Translations under genes and position numbers: made by a program | In this document: one piece after another, positions 16,689-25,622 of the stretch | Numbering within the stretch: position 1 is the stretch's first letter | Layout of the letters: every line of letters starts with the position of its first letter | The notes under the pieces: model-generated | What the model saw: the letters and a program-made list of their open reading frames with translations, nothing else | Told to the model about the DNA's origin: nothing | The model's database searches: none | Origin: an uncultured bacterium | Lineage (GTDB): Bacteria > Planctomycetota > UBA1135 | DNA length: 58,745 nucleotides | Assembly: GCA_937919925.1 (NCBI GenBank) | Contig: CALFOT010000042.1 | Location: 1-58,745, forward strand | Direction of reading: 5' to 3'

Positions 16689-17255
16689 TTGCTGCAGCAA
16701 CGGTGTTGAGCGCGCGGCGCGAAGCACCGCCACTCCATGAGCTCCGGTAGCTTGCACTTGCATGACTTGTGCGGCAGTTTGTACGCCCCCAATAGCAATG
16801 ACCGGCACACCCAACGCTACGATTTCGGTGAGATTGTGCAAACCGCGCGGCACCAGAATGTTGTGTTTTTCCGGTGTATCCCAAACCGGACCGTAGAATA
16901 AAAAATGTGCACCGGCGGCGATGGCGTCTTGAGCTTCGGTTTTATTGTGCGTGGAGGCACCAACCATTAACTTCGGGAAACGACTGCGGTAAGCAGCAAC
17001 CGGCAAGCTACGTATCCCGGCAATCACCGCTTGTGCAGCCACGAGTTCGGCTAAATCACCCCGGCCATGCAGCGCACACCACGGATGATGACTGGTTAAA
17101 ACTTGCAGCGTGTTGAGTATCTGCGGATCCGTGCCGACACAACGGCGCACGCTCAAGGCGGCAGCGTGGGCCGCATGCCGACACCAGTGTTGCGCTTGCT
17201 CCACGCTTTCTAAAGCGGAGGCAACGGCCCAAACACCCCGCGGGATTGGCAGCAT
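16668..17255 (-). CDS. thiE: Thiamine phosphate synthase (ThiE/TenI family)
   Basis: 195 residues. ThiE joins HMP-PP and the thiazole phosphate to give thiamine phosphate; TenI is its inactive-looking relative. Family motifs: MVGASTHN, AGAHFLFYGPVWDTPEK and PVIAIGGV with TGAHGVAVLRA. The protein is a little short at the N-terminus, and early diphosphate-binding motifs are not convincing, so TenI-like cannot be excluded. Last gene of the long minus-strand operon that begins at aroA; starts 6 nt after the Helicase_C_3 gene. Confidence 0.8.
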   Translation of the reverse strand: MLPIPRGVWAVASALESVEQAQHWCRHAAHAAALSVRRCVGTDPQILNTLQVLTSHHPWCALHGRGDLAELVAAQAVIAGIRSLPVAAYRSRFPKLMVGASTHNKTEAQDAIAAGAHFLFYGPVWDTPEKHNILVPRGLHNLTEIVALGVPVIAIGGVQTAAQVMQVQATGAHGVAVLRAARSTPLLQQLLHAWE

Positions 17256-17261
17256 AAAGCC

Positions 17262-19079
17262 TTACCTACGTTTCAAATTTGCGGCGTAGTCACCCGCCCA
17301 AGACTCCAGGGAGTAGCGCACATTCTGCGGCAACGGCGTACGACTGCGTTCGGTTAACAGCTCCAGCAGCTCCTCCAAGGTCACGCCTTCACTCAAACCG
17401 CGGTGCAGACTCGTCGGCGAAATACGGTAGTGGTAAAGGCTATCGGTGAACTCGCGGTCGCAAAAACGATCAAGCTGGTAAATCAAATCATGCGAGCGCT
17501 GATCAGGAAATAGGACCACTTCGAAGTCTGGGTTGACCACGATATGACCACTGCCCTCGATTTCGCGGCCTGGAATCATGTCGAGTAATTCCGCACCAAC
17601 GCGCGTGAGGCGAATCGCCACGGCTCTTCCGGTAGAGTCATAAGCCATATCGATGATACCCAGGAGATAAAGATACTTACGCATCCACACCAACAGGTTC
17701 CAGGCCAAACTTTGGATATCGGCGGAGCTGCGCACTGGAAAAGAGGAGTGGTCGGGGCGCGTTTCTTCCAACGCTGTGATGGCTGCCAAATGATGATTGC
17801 GCACCACAAAAGGCAAAAACATTGCATCATGCCACACCCCTGGTTGCAACCGTTTGATATAGCGCAAAGTAGTGCGCCGCATACGTAGTTGATGAGCCAA
17901 ATCGCCGGGTAGGGCGCGATCCTCTAATAACCAATCCAACATCAAGCGCTGTTTATCAAGCAAACTGTTGGCTAAAAACTCTTGGCCCGCTGGGGTGAGG
18001 CGAAAACTACGCTGCCCAGTGCGGTCGATAAAATTGCAAGCCAAGGCAAAACGATACTCAAGTTCGAGGATTTCGAAACGCCGGAACTCGCGACCAGGAT
18101 TGGGCAATAACTCTTCCGCGATGCGTTTGCCGGTGCTTTTGAAAATCGTTCCGCTCACCGTGAAACGCACCGTATCGCCTTCTACAAACGAAGCAAAGCG
18201 CGAAAAATTCGAAACAAAATCAACACCGATCGAAGCGATGCATTCCGGCGGATAGGTACTAGTGCCACTGCGCGCACGCAGCAAAGTCAAAACCACTTCA
18301 TGAAATACGGTGATGACGCGCCCGTTTTGACGAATACCGGAGGCTTCCAAGTTGAGGACTTGCAGCGTGCCAAGCGAGGCATTTTCAAGGCCCGCAGCAA
18401 TCTCATCTAGATGCAAAGGAGAGTGAAGTTCCCCTGCTTGGCTGGCCGGCAATATGCCGCCCCAGCGCGATACCAACTCCACAATTACGGTCTGCAACGG
18501 TGCAGACAAACTGTCCACGCGTTGCATGATGGCGGCATCGGCAGCCAACATGCGATACATTTTGCGAACCGCCTCGCCACTCGACACGCCGGGCATACGC
18601 TTGCGATAGAACGCATCCAGCCAACCACGCAAAGACAAAGGACTACTGGTGACGGCTTCCGGTGCACCTGCGAGTGGTAAAATTTCGCGCAGCTCGATGG
18701 GAATCCCCCATACGTTGCGGGTGGTGCCGTTGCGCCCTGTATGCACATGCGCCACCAAACCAGTGGCGACCAAATCCGCCAAGGCATGACGCACGCTCCG
18801 TTCGGCAACACCTTCTTTCATCGCCGCAGCACTGACGAACTCTATTTCCATGCCGATGCCAACGTTCTGAGACAACACACGAAATACTGGGGCTAAAGCA
18901 CCGTACAAGCCAGAACACAAGTTGGATACCACCAGTGGCTCCGACATGCGATCGCGGAGTACTTGCACCAATTCGGGGCGGCGTAACGGCGGCACGCCAC
19001 CAATCCAGCGATCGTGTAAATCCACCAACTCGCTTTCCGAACGCAAAGCCAAAGTACGGGCAAGAGAAATTTCAACCAT
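17262..19079 (-). CDS. Helicase_C_3 (XPB-associated) protein
   Basis: 605 residues with no ATPase motifs. The stretch around residues 515-575 (GHIVVNPDFEVVLFPD, then DLIYQLDRFCDREF) matches the helicase-associated domain (Helicase_C_3, an XPB/Ssl2-like C-terminal module) found in proteins encoded beside bacterial XPB, for example in mycobacteria. The N-terminal half has winged-helix-like segments (ERSVRHALADLVATGLV; LYLLGIIDMAYDSTG). It starts 3 nt after the XPB stop, so the pair is surely co-translated. Likely a partner or loading factor of XPB; a biochemical role is not shown by sequence. Confidence 0.8.
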   Translation of the reverse strand: MVEISLARTLALRSESELVDLHDRWIGGVPPLRRPELVQVLRDRMSEPLVVSNLCSGLYGALAPVFRVLSQNVGIGMEIEFVSAAAMKEGVAERSVRHALADLVATGLVAHVHTGRNGTTRNVWGIPIELREILPLAGAPEAVTSSPLSLRGWLDAFYRKRMPGVSSGEAVRKMYRMLAADAAIMQRVDSLSAPLQTVIVELVSRWGGILPASQAGELHSPLHLDEIAAGLENASLGTLQVLNLEASGIRQNGRVITVFHEVVLTLLRARSGTSTYPPECIASIGVDFVSNFSRFASFVEGDTVRFTVSGTIFKSTGKRIAEELLPNPGREFRRFEILELEYRFALACNFIDRTGQRSFRLTPAGQEFLANSLLDKQRLMLDWLLEDRALPGDLAHQLRMRRTTLRYIKRLQPGVWHDAMFLPFVVRNHHLAAITALEETRPDHSSFPVRSSADIQSLAWNLLVWMRKYLYLLGIIDMAYDSTGRAVAIRLTRVGAELLDMIPGREIEGSGHIVVNPDFEVVLFPDQRSHDLIYQLDRFCDREFTDSLYHYRISPTSLHRGLSEGVTLEELLELLTERSRTPLPQNVRYSLESWAGDYAANLKRR

Positions 19080-19082
19080 GGT

Positions 19083-20780
19083 TTAAACGTGTTCCGCCAG
19101 TAGGCTTGCAGCCGGTAAAATATGATAGGAGTAACCTTGCTCGGTAAGAAAACGTTGACGCTTTTCGGCGTAGTCTTGATCCAATGTAGCCTCACTGACC
19201 AAGGTGTAAAAAGTAGCACTCGAGCCATCTGATTTCGGTCGTAAAATGCGCCCCAAGCGCTGCGCTTCTTCCTGCCGCGATCCGTAGGTGCCGGAAATTT
19301 GAATCGCCACACTAGCATCGGGTAAATCAATCGCAAAGTTTCCCACCTTGGAAACTAACAATACCATTTCGGTGCCATCGCGAAAGGCTTGATACAACTG
19401 CTCGCGCTCGACATTCGGCATGCTGCCAGTGATGAGAGGCACATCGATTTCTTTCTGCAGCTCGTGGAGTTGTTTGATGTACTGCCCGATGATGAGGATG
19501 CGACTACCTTGATGACGCTGTAACAAGACTTGCAGCGCATCGGTTTTGGCAGGGTTTTCCGAGGCCAAACGAAAGCGACTACGCTTACTGGCACCGAGGT
19601 ATTCCATGGTTAAAGCTGCATCCAATGGCACCCGTACTTCCACACATTCCACGCTAGCAATATAACCCTGGCGCTCCAAATCTTTCCACGGCGCATCGTA
19701 GCGCTTGGGGCCAATCATACAAAAGACCTCGTCTTCCTTGCCATCTTCGCGCACCAAAGTGGCAGTTAAGCCCAAGCGGCGGCGCGCCTGAATATCTGCG
19801 GTGGCGCGAAACACCGGTGCCGGCAGCAAATGCACTTCGTCGTAAATAATCAAACCCCAATCGCCGCGCGAAAACAAATCAAAGTGCAAGAAATTTTCTT
19901 CTTTGGATTTACGGTAAGTGAGAATTTGATACGTGGTCAGAGTGACTGGACGAATCTCTTTCAGCGCACCTGAGTATTCCCCAATCTGATCTTCGGTAAG
20001 ATTGGTCTTATCTAAAAGCTCGCGTTTCCATTGGCGCAGTGCCACGGTGTTTGGGGTGAGTACCAAAGTGTGCGCGCCGACGGCCGCCATCGTTGCCAAA
20101 CCCACTACGGTTTTTCCAGCACCGCATGGCAACACCACCACCCCACTGCCCCCGCCAAGGCGACCCTCTTGGTGGAAATTGGCAACCGCTTGTTCCTGAT
20201 ATGGCCGCAGCCCAAAAGAACCTGCCGCGATCTGTGCTTTCAAGCATATTTCCAGAGCGCTGCCTTGCACATAACCAGCGTGATCATCCACTGGATAGCC
20301 AAGCTTGATCAAGCGTTGCTTCACGAGACCACGGCGTGCACGTGTAACCCAACCTTTGCCAACAGCGGGATCTACTCGCACAAAATGACCCGCAAGTTCT
20401 GGATCATGAAGCAACTCGGCGAAGACTTTGGCATCGGTGGCTTCCAGGCAAAGCAGATTTTCATCCTCCGACCAAGCTACAAGACGGAAAATTTCCGAAC
20501 GCCCGAACCACGCCCGAACTTCCACCGCAAAATTCTGCGGCACGCCGTAGCGCGCATGCTTGGCAAGAAAGTCCAACACGATGTCAGCGTTCAAACCAAC
20601 GGCCGAGGCATTCCAAATCGAAACCGGGCAGATGCGATAAGTGTGCAAATACTCTGGCGATTTGACTAACTCCGCGAACGGCAGCAAGCCATCGCGCATC
20701 TGGACGAAGCTGGGGTGCGCCGTCTCCAAAACGATGGTCATATCGCTTTGCAGAATCAGAGGCTGGTTAGCGGAGCTCAC
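19083..20780 (-). CDS. xpb: XPB-family 3'-5' DNA helicase
   Basis: 565 residues from a GTG that overlaps the upstream stop (GTGA). An N-terminal XPB-type domain (1-185) precedes a superfamily 2 motor: Walker A PCGAGKT at 218-224, DEVH at 314-317, TATLVRED at 339-346 (the XPB RED signature) and QRLGRILRPK near 495. XPB unwinds DNA 3' to 5' and opens damage sites in eukaryotes and archaea. Bacterial homologues exist in scattered phyla. Here it lies directly downstream of a UvrA-like gene and upstream of its Helicase_C_3 partner. Lengths and motifs are intact. Confidence 0.93.
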   Translation of the reverse strand: MSSANQPLILQSDMTIVLETAHPSFVQMRDGLLPFAELVKSPEYLHTYRICPVSIWNASAVGLNADIVLDFLAKHARYGVPQNFAVEVRAWFGRSEIFRLVAWSEDENLLCLEATDAKVFAELLHDPELAGHFVRVDPAVGKGWVTRARRGLVKQRLIKLGYPVDDHAGYVQGSALEICLKAQIAAGSFGLRPYQEQAVANFHQEGRLGGGSGVVVLPCGAGKTVVGLATMAAVGAHTLVLTPNTVALRQWKRELLDKTNLTEDQIGEYSGALKEIRPVTLTTYQILTYRKSKEENFLHFDLFSRGDWGLIIYDEVHLLPAPVFRATADIQARRRLGLTATLVREDGKEDEVFCMIGPKRYDAPWKDLERQGYIASVECVEVRVPLDAALTMEYLGASKRSRFRLASENPAKTDALQVLLQRHQGSRILIIGQYIKQLHELQKEIDVPLITGSMPNVEREQLYQAFRDGTEMVLLVSKVGNFAIDLPDASVAIQISGTYGSRQEEAQRLGRILRPKSDGSSATFYTLVSEATLDQDYAEKRQRFLTEQGYSYHILPAASLLAEHV

Positions 20781-23700
20781 AGAGAGGCAAATAGGGGATG
20801 GTGCTCACGCCATTCAAGGCTCCCATGGCCGGGGCGTAACCTTTCGATTCTAGAGGAAATCTGCCTAGCTTCCAAGGGATTCCAGCCCGCAGTTGCCAGC
20901 CCTAGGTGCAGAGGGGTTTGAGCTGGCGTGTTTTGGGCCAGGGCAAACGCCAAGGGTGCCAACATGCGCACTCCAACCGGCAAACGCCTAAGACTTTCAT
21001 CCAGCCGGAAACTTCCCAACTGAAACTCCACAGCCATGCTGAAAATTTGGCCTAAAGTGGGGTGGGAGGAGAAAAAATCGGCCAAATCCGCGAGGCTTTC
21101 CTGGCCAAGATCGAGCCAGCGCAAGCCGCGATCTTCGGCTTTTGCGACCTCATGACGCCAGCCGCGGCCGTTGCAGCGCGGACAACGCACAGCTAATTGA
21201 GGATGAGCATAGCTGTGTCCCCGGCCGCGACACAGCGGGCAATGAAACTCCGAGCGCACTGGATCCAGCTGCTTGCTACCCCAACCACGCAGCCGCGCGC
21301 CTTCCGTGCGCAGGAAATAATCACTGAGTAAGTGCTTCACCCCCAAAGCTTCACGCAGAGTACTGGTGGTTTGAGCAAGAGGCGGAAAACACCAATCCTC
21401 CATTTTGAAAGCTGCGGGAAAGCCCTGGATGGAAGTCGTGGTCGGCGGCGTGGCGGCCAGCCAGCCGTCGGGATCGGTGAAGCGGAAGCGCCCATGGCCT
21501 TCCAGCAAGGCGCGCCCAAAACGCTGCGCTAAAAAGGCTGGCAAGCCAGCCAAGGGTTGATCCGCCAGCAACACCACACCGGGCACTGGAAACAGCAACC
21601 AACCGGCCAACCGCGCCAAGCGTTTTTGCAAGAAGGTGAGCGAGCGAAAAGGCGTGCCGCCAGGGAGTGGCAGCAAACCACAACCCTCCAACATTTCCAA
21701 GGCCGTGCCAAACTGTTGACCAGCACTTTCATACTCCAGGCAAGTTTTCAAGACATCGCGTAATGGAGCGGTTTGCAAATCTGCCGCGCGCATGTTGCCA
21801 AGGCGCATTTCCAATCCCACATCAGGCTGACCGCAATCCCGACAAGCATTTTCTTGATAGGCCCAGAGTTGCTGCTTTAGCTGCTCCGGGGCCAGCGCCA
21901 CCAAGTGGCCATCGCCTAATAAACGTGCGTGATGAGCTGCATCACGCAAACGGCCAATGTTGTCGGCCTGTAGAGGCGCGAGTCGGTCAAGCCAAACGAG
22001 ATCGCCGGATTGCAACGCCTGCTGTGCTGCGCGCGACCAACGAAACGAAGTTCCTGCGCTAATAAACCGCCGAAATCCCGCTGCCGTCAGCCATTGTGGA
22101 TGCTCGCCGCGGGCAAGGAAAGTGACCGCGAGCGGCGTGGCGAGAACCACTTCTTGCGCCGTGCCTCGCTCCTTTGCCGCAGCGGCGAAATCACTCCAAG
22201 CGCCTCCCCCACCACATTGCGGACACACCGCTTGTCCGTAATCGCGCATAGTGTGAGCTAGCGGTGCAGCCAAACCAAGAACGGCAGCCAAACTTGCGCC
22301 GTGCGCGGGAGCCGTCGGCCACGCAACAGGAGTCCAATCCGGTTGCGCTACGGAAATAGGCGCGGCCATGCCCGGCACTTTGCCTATAGCAAGCTCTTCA
22401 TCGAAAGAAAGCATGTCGTTTAGCAATGGGCTACGCATCGCCAACTCGCGGGCGAGCTCTTGCTCTAAACGACGGCGTCCCGAGCGTGTTGCATCTTCTG
22501 CAATCAACTCCGAAGATACCGCGCGAAACGGTGGCAGCGGTGGCGGCTGCAAGGTTTCGCGGCGACGCGCTTGCAACCACTGACCGGTGGGAGTCCGAGT
22601 GCCGATAACATCCTTTGGCAGGCCTTGAAAGACCAATTGACCGCCATCCACGCCCGCCGATGGGCCGATTTCGAACAGCCAATCAGCACTGCGTAACAAA
22701 TACTCGTGGTGCTCTACCACCCAAAAGCTATGGCCGCTTTTGTTTAACAAGCGCAACAAATCCACCACCCGCCGCGCCTCGCTCACCGGTAACCCGAGGC
22801 ACGGTTCATCGAGCAAAAAAAGTTTGGGAAAACCTGGACGCGCTTTCGAGAGTGCCCGCGCTAAGGCGATGCGGCCACGTTCACCAAGTGACAGAAAACG
22901 ACCACGCTCCCCAAGCGTACGGCCACCCAGCCCTAGCGCAATCAGCATCTTCACGGTGTTGCGCAAACGCCCACGACCCGGCAAGCGTTTTTCAAGACGT
23001 TCCAGCGGCGTACTGAGCCAATCTAACAAAGAGCGATTGCGCAACCGCAACTCCAGCAAATCTGCACGTAGACCAAGACCTGAACATGCCGTGCAAGGCA
23101 GATGGTGCACGTCGAGCGCGCGCCCACTACAAAGATGACACGCACCAAATCCTGGCCGCGCAACCAGATCGCCGCGACTCAGCCCACGAATTCGCCCTTC
23201 CTCACTCTCGGCAAAGGCAGTACGGACTTCGGCCCACACGCCGGCCAAAGTGGCAACCGTACTCACCGGTGACCAGCGCAAGGCGCGCTCCAGCAACACA
23301 TGTACCCCGCCCATCGGTAGGTTGCCGACGAAATCTCTTTCCTCGCGTAAACGTGGCAAAAGTTCGCCTTCTAACAAGGTGGTTTTACCGCTGCCGGATA
23401 CGCCGCAAAAAGCCACCAAGCGCCCCAAAGGCACTTTTAATTGAGGAATGTCCAAGTAGCGACAACGCAGCTTTTTGAATTGCAAAAAGTTTTCGGCGGG
23501 TGGACTGGTGGAAGGATTCTCTTGCCAGTCTTCTGCCGGTAACTCTAGTCGCGATCCTTGGCCTACCAGCTCACCACCATCAGGCCCACCTTGAGGGCCC
23601 AGTGCTAACCAGTGATGCGCTGCTTCCAAAAACTCGCGAGCAGGATCGGCGGTGAACACGGTGTTTCCCTGCGCCACCAACTCATGCAACAAACCCGCTA

Positions 23701-24775
23701 ATGCTTGTCGTTCGCGGCCGTGCAGCCCCATACCAGGTTCATCCAAAAGCACTGTTTGGCCACGGCGTACTTGCGAAATCCATGCCACGATTTCTATGCG
23801 CCGAGCCTCGCCTAGAGAAAGGGTGGCCAGTGTTCGTGCTGGCGCCAGATGTCCAAGGCCAGTGCGCGTGAGCATTTCCAAACGCGCGCTGGCAGGTGCT
23901 GCGCGCGGCGTGGCCGGCAGTGCCAACCACTCGCGTAAAGGAGATTCCAGCCACTGCTGGGAACTACGCCCAGCCACCACGCGGTCGCAGACGTTGGTGC
24001 GACGATCCCAATCGGACCAGCCATGACTTTCATGCACGGCAGCACAACTCGGACAACTACCCGCAGCGGCAAAATCTTCATGCTGCTGCCCAACTTGCAA
24101 GCGGATGACGTCGCCGCGAGCCAGTGCTACCTGCAAGGCATCGTTGAGGCGTTCCAGGTTGGCGGCACGCCATTTGAAGCGGTCGACTAATAGCCAACTT
24201 TCTGCGGCTAAAACTGCCGCGGCTTCTTCCAGGCGCAACAACCGGCCGTTTTTCTGATAACGTGTCCAGCCGACTTGGAGCAACGCCGCAGATTGGACAC
24301 CAGCGGCTGCGGCTAACACCAACACCACTGCGTCCTCGGGCCAAGTGGCACTCCCGGCGCGCATTTGCTGGAGATCCGCAGGCCGCCATTGATGCTGACA
24401 AGTCAGGCACAGGTAATGGCCCTGTTGCTGCCAAGCACTACCTAGGTGATCCCACAAATCTAGTGCTGCAACCAAGGAGGTCTTGCGTCGTCCGCGCGGG
24501 ATTTCACCCGCCGAAGCAATCACCGGGGTGAGACCATCCACTCTATCGGCTAACGGCGCCAACCAGGATTCATCACCGCCGGGCAGAGCCTGTGAATTTT
24601 CCAGAATCTCAAAACGGCGGCGGCTGACAGGCTCCAATACGCCAAATAGCAAAGCACTTTTGCCGGCACCAGAAGGACCATGGACTGCAGTCCAACAGCC
24701 GGCTGCTAAATCCAAATCAAGATTCTTCAGATTGCCTGCGCGTAAGCCACGCAGCGCGAGCGACGCGGCACTCAT
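20777..24775 (-). CDS. UvrA-like ATPase with degenerate second UvrA half
   Basis: 1332 residues from ATG 24775, 1 nt after the IMPase stop; upstream sequence in frame is IMPase shadow. First half is UvrA-like: Walker A GPSGAGKS (33-40), signature LSLGEARR (about 319), LLDEP (342); then Walker A GVSGSGKT (457-464), zinc finger CHLC/CTAC (545-563), LSLGERGR (about 628), LLDEP (654) and VVEHH. The first ATPase has TADPARE where VEHD is expected. Residues 850-1332 look like a second UvrA lacking both Walker A motifs: CPQC (850) and CRDC (978), a worn signature region, LLADQP for LLDEP, and a last finger CPLC/CPRC (1179-1201). Probably binds DNA through UvrA-type surfaces; the damage specificity is unknown. 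Overlaps xpb. Confidence 0.88.
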   Translation of the reverse strand: MSAASLALRGLRAGNLKNLDLDLAAGCWTAVHGPSGAGKSALLFGVLEPVSRRRFEILENSQALPGGDESWLAPLADRVDGLTPVIASAGEIPRGRRKTSLVAALDLWDHLGSAWQQQGHYLCLTCQHQWRPADLQQMRAGSATWPEDAVVLVLAAAAGVQSAALLQVGWTRYQKNGRLLRLEEAAAVLAAESWLLVDRFKWRAANLERLNDALQVALARGDVIRLQVGQQHEDFAAAGSCPSCAAVHESHGWSDWDRRTNVCDRVVAGRSSQQWLESPLREWLALPATPRAAPASARLEMLTRTGLGHLAPARTLATLSLGEARRIEIVAWISQVRRGQTVLLDEPGMGLHGRERQALAGLLHELVAQGNTVFTADPAREFLEAAHHWLALGPQGGPDGGELVGQGSRLELPAEDWQENPSTSPPAENFLQFKKLRCRYLDIPQLKVPLGRLVAFCGVSGSGKTTLLEGELLPRLREERDFVGNLPMGGVHVLLERALRWSPVSTVATLAGVWAEVRTAFAESEEGRIRGLSRGDLVARPGFGACHLCSGRALDVHHLPCTACSGLGLRADLLELRLRNRSLLDWLSTPLERLEKRLPGRGRLRNTVKMLIALGLGGRTLGERGRFLSLGERGRIALARALSKARPGFPKLFLLDEPCLGLPVSEARRVVDLLRLLNKSGHSFWVVEHHEYLLRSADWLFEIGPSAGVDGGQLVFQGLPKDVIGTRTPTGQWLQARRRETLQPPPLPPFRAVSSELIAEDATRSGRRRLEQELARELAMRSPLLNDMLSFDEELAIGKVPGMAAPISVAQPDWTPVAWPTAPAHGASLAAVLGLAAPLAHTMRDYGQAVCPQCGGGGAWSDFAAAAKERGTAQEVVLATPLAVTFLARGEHPQWLTAAGFRRFISAGTSFRWSRAAQQALQSGDLVWLDRLAPLQADNIGRLRDAAHHARLLGDGHLVALAPEQLKQQLWAYQENACRDCGQPDVGLEMRLGNMRAADLQTAPLRDVLKTCLEYESAGQQFGTALEMLEGCGLLPLPGGTPFRSLTFLQKRLARLAGWLLFPVPGVVLLADQPLAGLPAFLAQRFGRALLEGHGRFRFTDPDGWLAATPPTTTSIQGFPAAFKMEDWCFPPLAQTTSTLREALGVKHLLSDYFLRTEGARLRGWGSKQLDPVRSEFHCPLCRGRGHSYAHPQLAVRCPRCNGRGWRHEVAKAEDRGLRWLDLGQESLADLADFFSSHPTLGQIFSMAVEFQLGSFRLDESLRRLPVGVRMLAPLAFALAQNTPAQTPLHLGLATAGWNPLEARQISSRIERLRPGHGSLEWREHHPLFASL

Positions 24776-24776
24776 A

Positions 24777-25622
24777 TTAGATGTGCTTATCACCCAAATC
24801 AGGGTAACTGGAATCGCGCCCGGCAAGCAAAATTTCGCGCATACCGGCCACGAGCTGTTCCGGCCCAGCGATGAGATTGCCGCCAAACAAATAATCGCCG
24901 CCGGGAACCAGCGTATCCACGATTCCACCCGCCTCGGCAACCAGCAATGCCCCTGCGGCAACATCCCAAGGGGAAAGGTGTAACTCCCAAAATCCATCCA
25001 AGCGACCCGCAGCAACATAAGCTAAATCGGTGGCGGCCGAGCCCATACGACGCACTCCCTGTTGGTGCAAAAACATACGCTGGAAGTTTTCCAAATTGTT
25101 ATCGGCAAGCTGATGTCGACGATAAGGAAAGCCTGTGGCGAGGAGTGATTGCAGTGGCTGGGTAGCCGTAGAAACAGAAATTTGGCGCGACCCTAACCAT
25201 GCGCCTCCACCCAAACGAGCGTGAAAAGTTTCGCCCAAACACGGTAAGTGAACCACAGCAAGATCCGGCTTACCGTGGCGCAGACGCGCAATCGAAACCG
25301 CATACATGGGAATGCCATGGACAAAATTGACCGTGCCATCCAGTGGATCCACACACCAAACCGTGCCTGCATGGGCGTTGGTTTGGGCGCTGCCACTTTC
25401 TTCGGCAAGAAAACCATCCTGTGGGAAGGCCGCTTTCAAACTGCGCAAGATGAACTCTTCGCTGGCTAAATCCGCAGCCGTCACCAAATCACGCGCCGCG
25501 CTTTTGGAACCGATATCGGTGCTCGCTAAACGACCGCGCCAGTCAAGCAGGATTTTGCCAGCTTGCACGGCGATATCAACCACGATGCGACGATCATCTT
25601 GCAGGGTTCGATGAGCACTCAT
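24777..25622 (-). CDS. suhB: Inositol monophosphatase family protein
   Basis: 281 residues. Li-sensitive phosphatase fold with metal-binding marks: LAEESGS (Glu ligand), the signature VDPLDGTVNFVHG, and WDVAAGALLVAEAGG near the C-terminus. Members hydrolyse inositol monophosphates, and related ones act on PAP, fructose bisphosphate or histidinol phosphate. The symbol suhB is by best general resemblance only. The start overlaps dacB (ATGA) and the stop is 1 nt from the UvrA-like gene. Confidence 0.88.
   Translation of the reverse strand: MSAHRTLQDDRRIVVDIAVQAGKILLDWRGRLASTDIGSKSAARDLVTAADLASEEFILRSLKAAFPQDGFLAEESGSAQTNAHAGTVWCVDPLDGTVNFVHGIPMYAVSIARLRHGKPDLAVVHLPCLGETFHARLGGGAWLGSRQISVSTATQPLQSLLATGFPYRRHQLADNNLENFQRMFLHQQGVRRMGSAATDLAYVAAGRLDGFWELHLSPWDVAAGALLVAEAGGIVDTLVPGGDYLFGGNLIAGPEQLVAGMREILLAGRDSSYPDLGDKHI

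Noticed and set aside
20031-20669. 212-residue plus-strand frame antisense to xpb
   Set aside because: xpb is certain from helicase motifs; the antisense frame has no motif and reflects GC-rich codon bias.
17262-24775. UvrA-XPB-Helicase_C_3 genes as a phage-defence island
   Set aside because: They sit inside a housekeeping operon with no integrase, toxin, nuclease or composition change; repair is the simpler reading.
24776-25018. 81-residue N-terminal extension of the UvrA-like protein
   Set aside because: It is the IMPase gene read in another frame; the ATG at 24775, 1 nt after the IMPase stop, fits the UvrA start.
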